In this document: piece by piece, positions 1-11,937 of the stretch | How positions within the stretch are numbered: position 1 is the stretch's first letter | Layout of the letters: every line of letters begins with the position of its first letter | Source: Tubulanus polymorphus | Taxonomy: Eukaryota; Nemertea; Palaeonemertea; Tubulaniformes; Tubulanidae | Direction: 5' to 3' | Length of the DNA: 64,000 nucleotides | Assembly (NCBI RefSeq): GCF_964204645.1 | Contig: NC_134035.1 | Span: forward strand, 11,389,951-11,453,950 | Translations under genes and position numbers: made by a program | The notes under the pieces: generated by a model | What the model saw: the letters and a program-made list of their open reading frames with translations, nothing else | The model's database searches: none | Told to the model about the DNA's origin: nothing

Positions 1-3000
1 TACAATAAAAGCCAAAAAGACGAGATTCCCTTGAGAAGAATTCAGGACGTTAAAGAAGTACCAGAGGAAATCGTTGTTTACGAACGATGCTACGAACCCG
101 ATGATCCAAGTAACTCCGGTCACCAGTGCCATACGAAAGAAAATAAGTGCCGTATTTCTTTTGTTTCCCGCCTGAACTGCATCGGATGATGAGATGGATG
201 AGAGATAAATGCGAGGAACTGCAACGATGAACGAAATGACACTGACTAGGTCAAGAATTGCGATTGACAAAACGAAGGCAAACATCAGCAAAATCTTATT
301 CCTGAACCAACAAGTATGAGCGCCACCGTAGATCATCCCAGAAAATCTCGTGATATCAGTCGATTCGAGGAAAACGCAAGGTCCGACTACGAGAATAGGA
401 AAAAGCCATATCGACGACAGATAGGAAACTAGAACCTTCGAGGAATTTGATAATTTATGGAGATTTGTAAACGTATGCGCCATGTGGATGGATATTGCGC
501 TCATCGACGCAAAAACAACCAACCAGACATAATGCTTTATGACGGCCATAATGACGCATAACAATCTGTCACTCAAACGAAAAGTAGATAAGTGTAGAAC
601 CTGAGCTATTGTGAGACTTATACAAAAGTTAACGATGAGTTTCCCGGGGAGAGTGAGAAGAGTTGGAAAAATAAGATAAATGGAGACAGTCACTACGAGA
701 CTAACGATAGAAAAACAACTACAAACAAACGTTACGCTAAAGTCTCGATTAGCAAATAGATCCGTAGCTCGACAAACCAAACCCTTTCCATTGACATACA
801 CTCGAATGCAGTCCGTCTTTTTCGTTAAACATCTGCTCTTTTTAGTTATGTGTTCTTTGCCATTATACGTGGTCTGAAGTATATTGTAGGACATCAGTGT
901 CCCATCGTTGCTTTGGTCTAGTGATGGTTCTTCGAGCTCAGGAATTTCTCCATCCATGTGTTCAGTCGTTGATAGTGTTTCCTCTTTGCAGTTTGAATTA
1001 ACGGTTAGACTCGTCATCACATAACTATATCTTGTATAGGTGACTATGCTTCCATCAAATTCGAACAGACACGTGATCCCAGACTTGTATTCGCTAATGG
1101 CGTGCTTCATATCGACAAAGGAAGTGTACTTTTCGAGTATCTCGTATTTACTGTATTCAAAATATCTTCGAAATGAGTTGTTAGCGATGGTTGTCATTGC
1201 ACCTATTTCAGTAAATTTTGCTTCACGATTGCTTTTATAACCGTAGTTGCATTGAAGACGGTACCAATACATCGAATCGTAGGCAAACATTTCCATGCGC
1301 AAGCGCTGAGTCTCAGTAAAAGTGATATAAAACGTAAAGTTTCCATGAATCTCGATTTTTGGCCATTCGTTGAAGTCAAGTTCACACTGGTCGCCGTTCC
1401 TGAGGTATCCTAACAAGCAACCCTCATCTCGGCATCCGTATGTTCTCTTATCAAATACTTTGGCACTTTTGGCGCATACAGTTTCCATGGGAAATAACGA
1501 AACGCCCGGTAAGCCTTTAGTATGGAATGTAATGCCATCAACCAGACTAAAATCGAGCAACACGTTCAAACCGTATATCCCGTATATCTTATGCCCGGAC
1601 CTTTCAATTATACAACTCAACGCTTTCTCAAACAAATCAGTTCGTTGACACCTCAAACAATATGAGTTACGGAAATATATCAACTGACCGTTTGATATAG
1701 CTGATATTGGATTATATATATGCTTACATTTAGTTCTTAAGATTACATTAGTTTCGCTTTGCGGACACATACTATTTTGGAAAACCAATTTGCGTGCGCA
1801 GCGGTGTATCAGTGCACGATGATATTCAGGTGGCGTATAAACTAATCGACAATCTTGCGGTAGACGGTTTTCAGTGTCAGTTGTGGTGTTCTTGATGCTT
1901 GCTATGATGTCATTTATTTTCATGTTTTCCGTGTAATTGTAAGAACATTGCAGATCTACCCTGAAGGGTCGCACTTCGCTGATGTTAAACCCGTGGCATA
2001 AAGCGCAATACATATTTCTAAACGGTAACCAGTTATCTATATAAACAGGTATCTCCGTAATTACGTTTGACGACAGGGATTCGCAATTTTGACGAATGGT
2101 TGGGTCTTCGGTGTAGCTATCAGGACATCGAGTGATTTCGAAAAACCGCTGTAAACCGCCGTCGTTCGCGCGTACCTCAATACAATTTACGTTAGGGAGC
2201 AGATTTTCTAGTACTTTGCGTGTAGTGCTATTTCTAGCACACGTTAAAGATTTGTGATCGCAGCAATTGTCCAAAACAGTGCATATGCAACCGTTATGCC
2301 GGGTACACGGATGCCATTTGTGTTGACAGTCCGCTACGGCAATGCCATCCTCGTCAAATTCGATCACTGGTCTGTGATATTTTCCGGTACGGATATTTGG
2401 AAAAGCATCAGCGTGTGATCCTCGGTGAGGCCTTCCATTACCTGAAATATAGAGAAAAGAATCTTTTTTTTGAAGCTGACCTTATCTGCCGATTAAAAAA
2501 ATTGATTCATCTGTGATAACTACGCGATGCTAAGATATTCGAAAGGCGATACTGGTGGATTATTAGATAAAACAACCCCCCGATTTGGTAGACCCATCTT
2601 CCTGCGTTTTTAGTGGTGAGATGCGCAATAAACCTCTCTTGATCTATTCGTCGTGTATCATAGCCCCGGATCATAGCATTTTTAGTAATGTTTTTAGATT
2701 ATCAATGAAATATTATTCATATTATGTAATACACATTTCCTTTAAAGATTCGTAGAAACAAATTGATATCTCGTAGATTTTGGACAAACCCAACAAACCC
2801 AAATAGACGTCAACGCTAGGAATCAACACTAATCAATTCATGCAAATTTATTACACCCGTGTATAAGAAGAATTTATACAAAACAATCCGATCCTTTGAC
2901 CATTCCATTCGATAAAACACCGCAATTACAGAGCATTACATGCAAAAAATCAATGATCAATGAAAATCCACCAAACCTAGACCACATTCAGTACCGAGCA

Positions 3001-3959
3001 ATATGAACTGTATCATAATGCATAGAAATTGATTTAATGTAATTCAAAAATTTCATTTCAGAAAACTTCAGGATTCGATAACCTGAATATCAATTCATCA
3101 AAGCAATTGGGAAAAATATTTCGAACCCAACCGAACAGAATCTAATATTCGGAGACTCTTTCATCGAGCTATGACACGGCTTTCCGCTTAACTTTGACCA
3201 CGGTCATCTGTACAACATTCAGGCTGTTCGATGTTGCTTCTATCCTTGGAGCAATCATCTACCCCAAGTTCTATCCAAGCTACTTACTCAATGCATTCTA
3301 CACAAGCAACACTATAGAACCTGGGCAGGTAACAATACAACATTTCTATATACAAATTGCCTATACAAACTATTCGTAAGCCTTTCCAAATTAATAAAAG
3401 TTACGTACTTTATTATCAACATTAGACCCCCTGGGGGACGAACCGGGTGGGGATTATCTCCTTAGTAAGGGTAAAGAAAAAATAATAGATAGTAATGCGA
3501 TTGGGTTTGCTGTGAAAAAGTAGAAAACCCTAATAATGATAATGATAAAAACATAATAGTGAAAACGATAGCAATAATAATGACAATAATAATACTAATA
3601 TAAAAAATCGAGAGAAAAGTAAAAGCGTTTTCTGTGAAAAAGCAGAAAACCCCAATAATCCGGAGTAAACAAATATGGTTTTTTGTGAAACAGTAGAAAT
3701 ACCTAATATCAGAGTTAATACAAAATTATGAGGTAGAAACTCTAATAGAGTTTCTGCAGAAAGGCGGTAAACTCTAGTGGCGGCATATTAACGATCTAAA
3801 ATTTATCACCAAACTCTACCTGTTTTGGCGATTTCATTCAGGAAATGAAACAAAATTCAAGTTGAACTTCATATAATGATATAACATAATTAAGTACTTA
3901 CAAAGACTTGTAAATAGTAGAAGAAATCGAAAGCGACCGAAACAGGTCATCATATTCAT
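1..3959 (-). CDS. Methuselah/secretin-like (family B type) GPCR, 3' end outside window
   Basis: Two coding exons are visible: 3959-3902 and 2441-1. The second runs off the left edge, giving about 833 residues in the window. Exon 1 begins MNMMTCFGRF and supplies a hydrophobic signal peptide (RFLLLFTSL). It ends in phase 1 at a GTAAGT donor, which fits the two leading bases of exon 2 after a TTTCAG acceptor. The ectodomain (about residues 21-590) is cysteine-rich: WHPC near 62-65, the YCALCHG motif near 164-170, and GCLLGYLR near 360. Seven hydrophobic helices lie between about 595 and 833, with family B-like signatures GVTWIIGF in helix 6 and NSSQGNLVF in helix 7. I see no GPS cleavage motif (no C-x-W...HxT) before helix 1, as in insect Methuselah receptors. 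An upstream in-frame ATG at 4019 exists, but starting there would bury the signal peptide. Ligand unknown. Confidence 0.85.
2442..3901 (-). other. Intron 1 of the GPCR gene, with degenerate AT-rich repeats
   Basis: This 1.46-kb intron separates the signal-peptide exon from the receptor exon. It is AT-rich and shows no exon-like coding. From about 3500 to 3780 it carries at least three diverged copies of a GTGAAAAAGYAGAAAACCC-type motif, interspersed with ATAATGATAA-type simple sequence. This is imperfect tandem repetition with no evident mobile-element ends. Confidence 0.6.
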
Positions 3960-5343
3960 CAGTCTTCTGCTACAGGACGTGTGAGCGAATAATCGAAACT
4001 GGTCAGACACTGCGGCCACGATGACTTTTATGGTATCACGTATCGACCTATCAAAATGAGCCGCATCTAATTTGTGTGATATTTGACGTATTCAACATCA
4101 TCAGACATTGAAAACAATATTCTGATAAAAGATTACGTGACTGATAATCAAAGCGACAACTGATGCGCGTGCGTGACTATCGATAATAAATTACCATCGA
4201 AACCAAATACTTCATTTTCTTTCGATTACGGTTGCATTTTTGTGAGGAAATGTGATTCTATACAGGGACTGTTTACATTATTTATATACATTCCGAGAAT
4301 CGAAAAGGTCTGGGTTAAAGATATTCCCCGGAGATATCTTATTAACAATACATAGTAATATAAAACCGGCCCCAGTTTTTTCAACAGTTCATTTTCATAA
4401 TGGATTCGATTAAATTGCTGTGTTGTATAACAACTGCTCTTATTTCAGTCAAAAGAAAACTTTTCAGCACGAAGTCAGACAAATCATATCAGTGTTATTC
4501 ACTTATTTTCTTCAAGCAAAATAACACTTGAGTTCGATTGCAAATTTTCACAAATTCACCAGACGAAGCTACTGCGAAATAATTTGCGAAAGCTCGTACT
4601 TGAAATAAACACGTTAAGCTATATGTACTATCCCATCTCGTTTATTTTGCTTGTGTTGATCATAAAACCTTACCTTTTGAGATGATTCGCCAAGGTTTTC
4701 ATCTTCTCAAACTCTGATTGTTCAAACTACTGACTAAGTTCGCTTATTTTATTACTCATCTATCGGACGACTATTTGGACAATTTTAGGCCATTTCTCCA
4801 AACAAGTACAGTTGGTTGTTACGAGGTGTTCTTCCAAAACATAGGATATTTCCAAATAAGGTTAAAAGAACGTATTTTTAAAATTCTAAAATCTTATATT
4901 CAAATCACTCAAAAGCAGACCTGCAAATTCTCTTAAATTAATTGAAATCAATAATCGTTTAACTTAATCCCTCTGTCTGGTTTCAAATCCTCTTTAATAT
5001 TCATGTAAATCGTTGAAAATGGACAAGAGAAAAATATCATACAATATATGTACAAAACATGACGATGAGATTAAGAAATCGTGTATATTTCTGTTTCTCC
5101 CGCAGAGAAACAAATGACGTCGAGCTTGTTCGTTCTCAGTGAGCTCATTTGTAGCAACCTTGAAATCAATGAATCGTCGATGGTCTATATCTCACGTGTA
5201 TTTACATGCTATATTGAATACGATGTCGATGACCCTTATATTACTTTCGCAGTGCATTTGAAAAATTAAAAGTGGATTTGCAGCTTTCGATACAGAATGT
5301 GAGAGTATGTTCGAGTTGTGTTAAAACGTATGTACGTAACACT
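3960..5343. other. Intergenic, upstream of the Methuselah-like GPCR
   Basis: This interval would hold the promoter and 5' UTR of the minus-strand GPCR and the 3' flank of the minus-strand PAN-domain gene. The short open frames here show no domain, signal peptide or splice logic. I see no RNA gene or transposon ends. Confidence 0.5.
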
Positions 5344-7295
5344 TCAAGCGACTGTGACGTACTCCATTTTTGCTTCTCTATATTTCCAGCCATTTTTAGC
5401 GGGGACAATATTATACGGTTCCCTGTTCAATATACACGTTTTAAAGGTATTAGTGTCGTTAGCGTGGAAGCTGATAGATCGACAATTAACCAAGTCTTTT
5501 ACGCATTCGCTTATACAACTTGATAAAGTTGCCGTTCGCAACGTTTTAAATCCCGTATCCGGTTGCACCGTTATCTTGGCAAACTTCGTGGATATCATTG
5601 TTTTTCCAGTAAGTTCTAAAAATTAAATGTATATCAATAGAAATATGCAAACCATCCTATCATCGAGCAGCTTTAGATTGAAAGTGTTATACCGATATGT
5701 CATATTTGAAGTTTCACGAATATACATGAATTAATAAGACAATCGACTAGTCAACAGCAGTCATTCACAGAACTTTAACTAGTTCCAAGTATTCTACGAG
5801 TCGCCCTTTAGTATCGGAATTTCTCGTTTATTCGAGTGGGGTTTTTTTTACAAGTATTCATTCGTCATGAGGCCACTGTACGGGGGAGGGAATGATAAGT
5901 CATGACTTACCTATTACACATCTAACTTGTAAAAGGCAGGATCGTCGGCACCCGGCTCTACATCCATTGCCGACCTTATTCACTGAGTACATAAAAGCAC
6001 TTCCATAGCTAAACAGTGAAATATAGCAGTTGTTATTTTTTCAACACACGGATAGAATATTTAGAAAATATTTGCATTGGCAGCAATTCGAAAATGCTAT
6101 CGAAAAAAATATTATGGTGGCTGATTAGGTGCCAAATGAGAAAAAAAATTGCCACAGAAGGTTACTTTTCTTATTATTTCAACCAAATGATCCGAATCAA
6201 CCAAAAAATGATTTAAGTCGTTGAAACAGTTCTTAATCGGCGTAATCATATCATCGACACATTTAAACAAAAAATAATTACAAGTTATGCAGACTACACG
6301 ATAGAGCTGTAGAGCGCCAAGGACAGTATACAGAGGGGTCTTGGGTTGAATATGATGACATCGTGAAGTATAAGTTCTTTTTGTCTGTACAGGTCAGCTT
6401 TGTCTGAAAAAAATCGAAAATCATCTGGCAAAATTGTTGCTGCCTTTTGCTCCCAATTGAAACTAATTCTGTTCAGCTCATAAATCTTTTTTTCCAGTGA
6501 TTTGTTTCACGACTATTATCAATCAAAATAAAGCGGTGTTTTACATGTGGACATTTATGCTCATGAACAATGTATTCGAAGGTATATATTTAATCAACTT
6601 TGAATGCACGCACAATCAGGTGTACATACCCTCGTCGGACCCACCCAACCGCTGTTATAACAGTAACATGCATCTCCTTGAAACTTGGCACCATCCACTG
6701 CTCTTCCGCTTACTTCACAGCTACAATCGGTGTAAAAACTACCGGCCGGACATTTCACTACTGAAGCTTGGTCATTTGCCGGTCCAATATAATCAGATAA
6801 ATAGGTCTTTTCCAATGATGATCCTAATTAATTAGTAAAACGAAAAGCCAGTGATTTGATCCATTAGTTAATCATTATCAGGGACGACAGCCAGAATGGG
6901 GTGCAGTCCATAGCTTTTTTTTTTATAGCAAATTCATCCTAAATATCTAAATTTCCATGCATTTTGGGGCTACGTTTTCTGGGGAACTCGATTTCCGCGG
7001 TAGTATTTTCCTTATCTTTTTAGTTATTTTTTATCATGTTTCAAAATAACAAAATAATATTACAACAACGAGATAGATTTTATAAGAAGCTATTTTTGAA
7101 AAGACTTAATGAAATTTTGTTCGCAGTTTTCCAATCGATACATCATTATCGTCACATCTACATATCGATGGAATTACTAAGTTTCCTTGGCTTCATTACA
7201 AAATTTAGATCAATCATTTGAGTACGTATAAAATACCACTTACCTTCTTGCAATAAAAGAAAAAACAGGAATAAGCGGCCATTTCTAAAAAACAT
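5344..7295 (-). CDS. Small secreted PAN/apple-domain protein (four-exon model)
   Basis: Proposed exons are 7295-7244, 6823-6630, 5974-5911 and 5615-5344, giving about 193 residues. Exon 1 encodes a signal peptide (MFFRNGRLFLFFLLLQE) and ends in phase 1. Exon 2 is rich in cysteines (CPAGSFYTDCSCEVSG, then DACYCYNSGWVG). Exon 3 is a 21-codon cysteine-rich piece (VGNGCRAGCRRSC). Exon 4 carries a PAN/apple-like module: FAKITVQ near its start, the C-x3-C pair in SSCISECV, NCRSISFH, then KTCIL, and it ends at TGA. Phases agree across all junctions. Exon 3 is the weakest call because its acceptor (GAATAAG) has a poor pyrimidine tract. PAN domains bind proteins or sugars; the partner here is unknown. 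Exons 1, 2 and 4 are well supported individually. Confidence 0.65.
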
Positions 7296-9072
7296 ATTAA
7301 CGATATTCAACGTTCCGACAAGTTTCGGAATATCATCAACCACTGGGTACGTTTCAATATTGCGTTATAGTGCATAATTCACCGTTACAAGGCGTTATAT
7401 AAGTGAACAGAATTTTCATCAATTATTCAGAAAAAAAAACTATTATTTACTGAAAAAGTCTATATCGGTAATCGGTGTGTGTTTTGTAGGGAGTCGGTGA
7501 ATTGATTTTTACTCGAATGTCAAAAGGTCCAGAGGCCAGTGTATATAATTTCATGTGTTCATGATATTTTTGTACACTCGTAGCTATAGACTTAAAATAC
7601 GGCTAACTGTACGCTATTGCGTGAAGTCCAGGTCCGCGTTGTATCGAATCATATTGGGTCTGACTGATTTCAGTATAATATTCAACGTGGTCAAAGCTAT
7701 GAATAAATGAATGCATTTTGCTATATATATTGTTACATAATTACCAGGTGATAGAATGAAAATATATCCGATACGTCACATATATACCATGCCATACGTC
7801 ACCTACCTACCGGTAATATATAGATATAAAATAAGCCTAAATACCATAGCCAGATCGACACGGGTAATATATACCAGTATATGGTGTTTTAAACAATGTA
7901 GGACCATGGTGCAAAAATAAGTTCAAAAGAGGTTTATTTGGGGGGGGTTTGTGGGCACTAGACCCAGCTGCGTTGTCACAGCTGACAACTAAATTTTTAG
8001 ATTTTGAGTTTGAGGTTTATATTTTTCTTTTACACGTTCTTATTTCTGTTCAGTGTATGCGCATGGATTTTGGATTCAACAGGTCATTTTATTGTCTTGT
8101 ACGGTTTATCGATCGCTGTAAATCAGCTTAATCTGTAATTTTGCATAAATGTTAGAGCATTATTCACAGACACTGAGCCTTGGCAGTTAGTAAGATCCCT
8201 GATCTTGGACTATAGCATATGAAATTAATTGAACATCCATTAACTCGGCGAGTGTAAATCTTGTATTCTTCCGCATGATTATGCAGAAATGATTAGATTC
8301 CGTTTATTTGCTGTTAAACAAACGTATTTACGATGGACATGAACACTCGAGTTTTGATTATTTTCTGGTCGTCGGTTACACATTGAAAATAAAATTTTTC
8401 ATACGAACGGTAATTGTCGCCATTTCACCCATGATTTCATCTAAATCTATCCAATAAAATCATCATGCAAATGAAATCAAACTAATGTGGTAAAAATAGC
8501 AATTTGTTTCGTTCATCTCAATACCATTTATCTCATTGCATCGAAATAGATAAGTGATTTTGACACTTTCTCCGTTGTCTATTGGCGCCTCTGACGCACA
8601 TCACGAGGGCGAGCCTGATTCTGTTGACCCTTTGTTCCCAGTAGATTAAACATTCTATTATCTCTGGGTTAGCACGACCATCTCGTGTAGTATGGTGTCG
8701 GTGTGAAAGTTAATAAACACTAAGATCAAAATAGCAGAACTCGTTCACACAATCTAACTAACACCCCATTCATTCAGTGCAATCCTCATAAATACCGTGA
8801 AGATCTTCGACCAGTCATATCAGTTGCGCTACAAATTCATAATCCTGCGACAGTTAGAACACGTTTGCTCTTTCAAGATTCTCCCAAAAAGGAGGAAGAT
8901 ATATTAGTAAAGACAGTGCAAGATTTGTTGTTGAAGTGTGAAAAGAACCATCCTTTTTATCTGCTGTGTATCGGTCGGATTATCATTGGAAGTTGAATAT
9001 TCGTCAAAAATACGATTCGAGAACTCATAATCTTGATATCGCGAACTGCCGTGGTTTTTTTGTAATCGTAAA
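7296..9072. other. Intergenic and 5' flank of the rhodopsin-class GPCR
   Basis: AT-rich DNA without a convincing coding exon. The part from about 8600 onward is less AT-biased and probably includes the promoter and 5' UTR of the plus-strand GPCR at 9073. No repeat ends or RNA genes were recognised. Confidence 0.45.
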
Positions 9073-10128
9073 ATGGCGTCAAACGGAAATGTAACTCATG
9101 GTAGCGATGAAGAAGATAGCGGCGGCGACCAACTCGGGCATTACTGTGATTTATACTACGTATACTCGCAATCGCTACTGGACGGACCGATGTGGAAAGC
9201 CTGGCTGCAGTTTATCGTATCATTCGTTCTTACGACGTTCGGTCTCGCGGCAAACGTCATATCATTTGTAATCATGACTTTCACGAAAATGCGCAGACAT
9301 TCGTACACTGTTTACCTATCTGCTCTATCATTGGTGGATGTGGGTAACGTGGCCCAGCGTCTGGTAGTCTGGTTAAATTTGGCCAGTCTGTGGTTCGGTG
9401 GTCCACAGATAGTAAAACCGGTGAATTTAGCCACGAGTATCGTGGCCACGTACTGCAGTATTACATTGGCCGTCCAGAGTAGTTGGTTGGTTTCGGCGAT
9501 TAGTATCGAACGATTGATTGTGGTTTGTTTTCCAGTAATTGGTTATCGTCTTTGCACGAGAAAAGCGGCGATAATTATAACCGTTTCGACGCTACTGGCG
9601 GCGGCAGTCGTTATGACGTACATATTGATGCCAAGTTTTGAATTGGAGTTCCACCCGATAATGGGCTGTTACGTCGGCAGAAAAAGCCAAGTTACAAACA
9701 CTTTGATATCGGCGACGTTTATTTCTATTTTACCAATCACTTTGATCATCGCCTGCAACGCCTCCATAATCATCGCATTGCTCAGGCGCAAGAATCTCTC
9801 CGAATCTACAAACGCGGATCCATCTGAAAGAAGGAAGCGCGCTAGCGCTCTCAAGGTCACCAAGTTACTCGTAGCATTAACTACGACATTAGTAATTTGT
9901 TTGACACCGGCTACTATAGTGTTGATATGTATGTTCCTGTGGCCTGATTTCTTGTGGATCAGAGAAAATTTGTACGGTCCGGTGATTAATATTCTATGGG
10001 AGTTGAACTACGGGATGAATTTTGTAATTTACGTATTTACCTCGGCGGAAGTGAGAGGGTACCTCGCTTGTCGCGGTGGCTCTAAGCACAACACATCCTC
10101 GTCTCAGGTTTTCAACTATACCTCATAA
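9073..10128 (+). CDS. Rhodopsin-class (class A) orphan GPCR, single exon
   Basis: An uninterrupted 351-residue frame starts in a good context (AAAATGG). It has seven hydrophobic segments: roughly 46-70, 80-104, 118-142, 160-182, 207-231, 258-282 and 298-320. The N-terminus has an N-glycosylation site (NVT) and is acidic. Family landmarks are present but altered: the helix-3 DRY position reads ERL (SIERLIVV), helix 6 has CLTPA, and the helix-7 NPxxY position reads NFVIY. Helix-3 C133 and C199 in loop 2 (MGCYVG) could form the usual disulfide. The shape resembles the large invertebrate expansions of orphan peptide receptors. Lack of introns suggests retroposition or a lineage expansion. Ligand and G-protein coupling cannot be read from sequence. 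Confidence 0.9.
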   Translation: MASNGNVTHGSDEEDSGGDQLGHYCDLYYVYSQSLLDGPMWKAWLQFIVSFVLTTFGLAANVISFVIMTFTKMRRHSYTVYLSALSLVDVGNVAQRLVVWLNLASLWFGGPQIVKPVNLATSIVATYCSITLAVQSSWLVSAISIERLIVVCFPVIGYRLCTRKAAIIITVSTLLAAAVVMTYILMPSFELEFHPIMGCYVGRKSQVTNTLISATFISILPITLIIACNASIIIALLRRKNLSESTNADPSERRKRASALKVTKLLVALTTTLVICLTPATIVLICMFLWPDFLWIRENLYGPVINILWELNYGMNFVIYVFTSAEVRGYLACRGGSKHNTSSSQVFNYTS

Positions 10129-11403
10129 CTGTGGAAATTGACTCTCCTAGGTCAGTTAATACAAACATTAAAAAGAAAGCTATGAATTAATTGGATCCAA
10201 TGTCATTGTTAAAATCAATGTATTTATATGTATTTTTCTTATCATCTCGTCATATCATATTAAACGTACGCTGTATCATTTCCAGATTCTATTGTATTTT
10301 CTCAGGATTTTCTTCTTGTAATGCGAGACAGATCTGGATCAAACAACTGTTTCAAGTCGGCAGTTCTTTTTCTTCGAATTCAAGCATATTTCATGGGTAA
10401 TAATATTCTGACAAAATTTATGTTTTTGTCAAGCGGGCGCCTATATAATATACAAGTAGATATTTCTGTTTTTTACGCTGATCGAGCTAATTCACATTTA
10501 AGTCTGGAGCTTGATTCGAGCGTTTTCCAATCGCTAAACTGCGAATAGTGGAAGAAGCACCGGGAAAACCCGTGCGACCACTGTTCATGATTATTGCGAA
10601 TTTTCGATGAAGCAGATGTGAAGATAGTCAGTAACCTGTCTGTGGTTTAGTTTCACGATCGGATATTTTCACAAACCACAGTCAGGAATGGGAAGGTCAT
10701 TTTTGTATGAAATCTTCGTCAGCCAATTTGACTGACGAGTAATTTGCCTGGCATTTCATTGTCTCTTAAGATATCCGTCTAATTTTTGTTGTAATCGACG
10801 CACAACAGATTCGTAGTTTGTCTGATACCTATAACACCTCACCTGACGATCTTAATCCATGTGCAAATCGGCCGTAAAGTGAGAGTAAATTTCCGTAGAG
10901 TCAACAGCTGCCATTTTGAAAATTACTGGAGGTGCTGGCACCTGTGGACTGAGGCCAGGACAACAGCACAAACTAACAAAGCGAAACGACGAAATTGAAA
11001 AATATTAAGAAATCAACACTTATTCACATTTTTCTTTTACCAGAATTTATTATTTAAATATTAATTAAGGAAAACACGAAGATTTGAAATATAGGTTGGA
11101 AAACCATCAAAAATAAAAATTGTCGTTTCGTCTTGGAAGTTTTATATAAATCCTTGTAGGTCCCCTTGTCTTATCATGCCACATGTGCAATACAGAGAAA
11201 TGGCGGCCAATGGCGAAATTTGTGGAGAAATTAATTAATTTCTCAAAATAATGTTGATTAATCACTCGAAACATGCATAAAATTGGATTATTTCGAAAGG
11301 TACCTGTGTAAGTTTGTGAAATAAGCCATTAATTGTGGACTGAAGTGGATAGAAAGTATATTTTTGAAGTGTTACTTTTTTCAACCGTGTTTTGGCCCTT
11401 GTC
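10129..11403. other. Intergenic, with hairpin and SINE-like fragments
   Basis: No coding exon recognised. A hairpin lies at about 10637-10688 (CTGTGGTTT paired with AAACCACAG), and its left arm plus flank matches, in reverse orientation, the dispersed repeat at 30539-30572. A second small hairpin at about 10708-10730 pairs TCGTCAG with CTGACGA. The rest is AT-rich and unassigned. Confidence 0.5.
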
Positions 11404-11590
11404 ATCCCTAACGTTGGTATAAGCCCATCCGATTATAAAAGCTTACCACCAACGATTAGGTAACTAACTAATGTGAAGACATCCTCGCTTGCCAGGGGTC
11501 CAGTATCACTCCCGAACTCGCTTCCACCAGCGGGGAACAGCTTTAAGCGTAGTGGGTTCGAATCCCTTGACGGGTGAAGATGATGTGAAG
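11404..11590. repeat. Dispersed repeats upstream of nurim
   Basis: The first part (11404-11475) is an inverted copy of the repeat at about 30478-30530; both share AAGCCCATCCGATTATAAAA and GATTAGGTAACTAACTAA when aligned on opposite strands. The second part (about 11483-11580) matches 45227-45330, sharing ATCCTCGCTTGCCAGGGGTC and CTCCCGAACTCGCTTCCACC. It contains GGTTCGAATCC, which resembles a tRNA B box, so a tRNA-derived SINE is a reasonable guess. Confidence 0.65.
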
Positions 11591-11937
11591 ATTAGATTAG
11601 AGTAGATCTTTCGCGATCATGATTGAGCAGGCGCGTGTAGTATATACGAGCGCCAATCCGTTACTCGAACCGATTTTATGAGGGCGCTAAATTAAGTCGG
11701 AAACAATTGTTTGAGGCATACGGTCAGGAAATTTAATCCGGAGGAAAGTGCAATGAGTTGGCTTGATTTGAATAAAGCTTAGTTTATCTTGTAATTCATG
11801 TGTATTCTATTCTGTGAATTCCCTTGTAATGATTACTGTTCCTTTATTGCTTTTTATGCTTATATGTTTTATTACCTTTCTAAAGGACAATAAAGAATTG
11901 AATTGAATTTACGATTGACAGGTCACATGATCATAAA

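Noticed and set aside
5272-5626. Plus-strand frames over 5272-5626
   Set aside because: Shadows of the PAN-domain exon, which has signature cysteines and a fitting acceptor on the minus strand.
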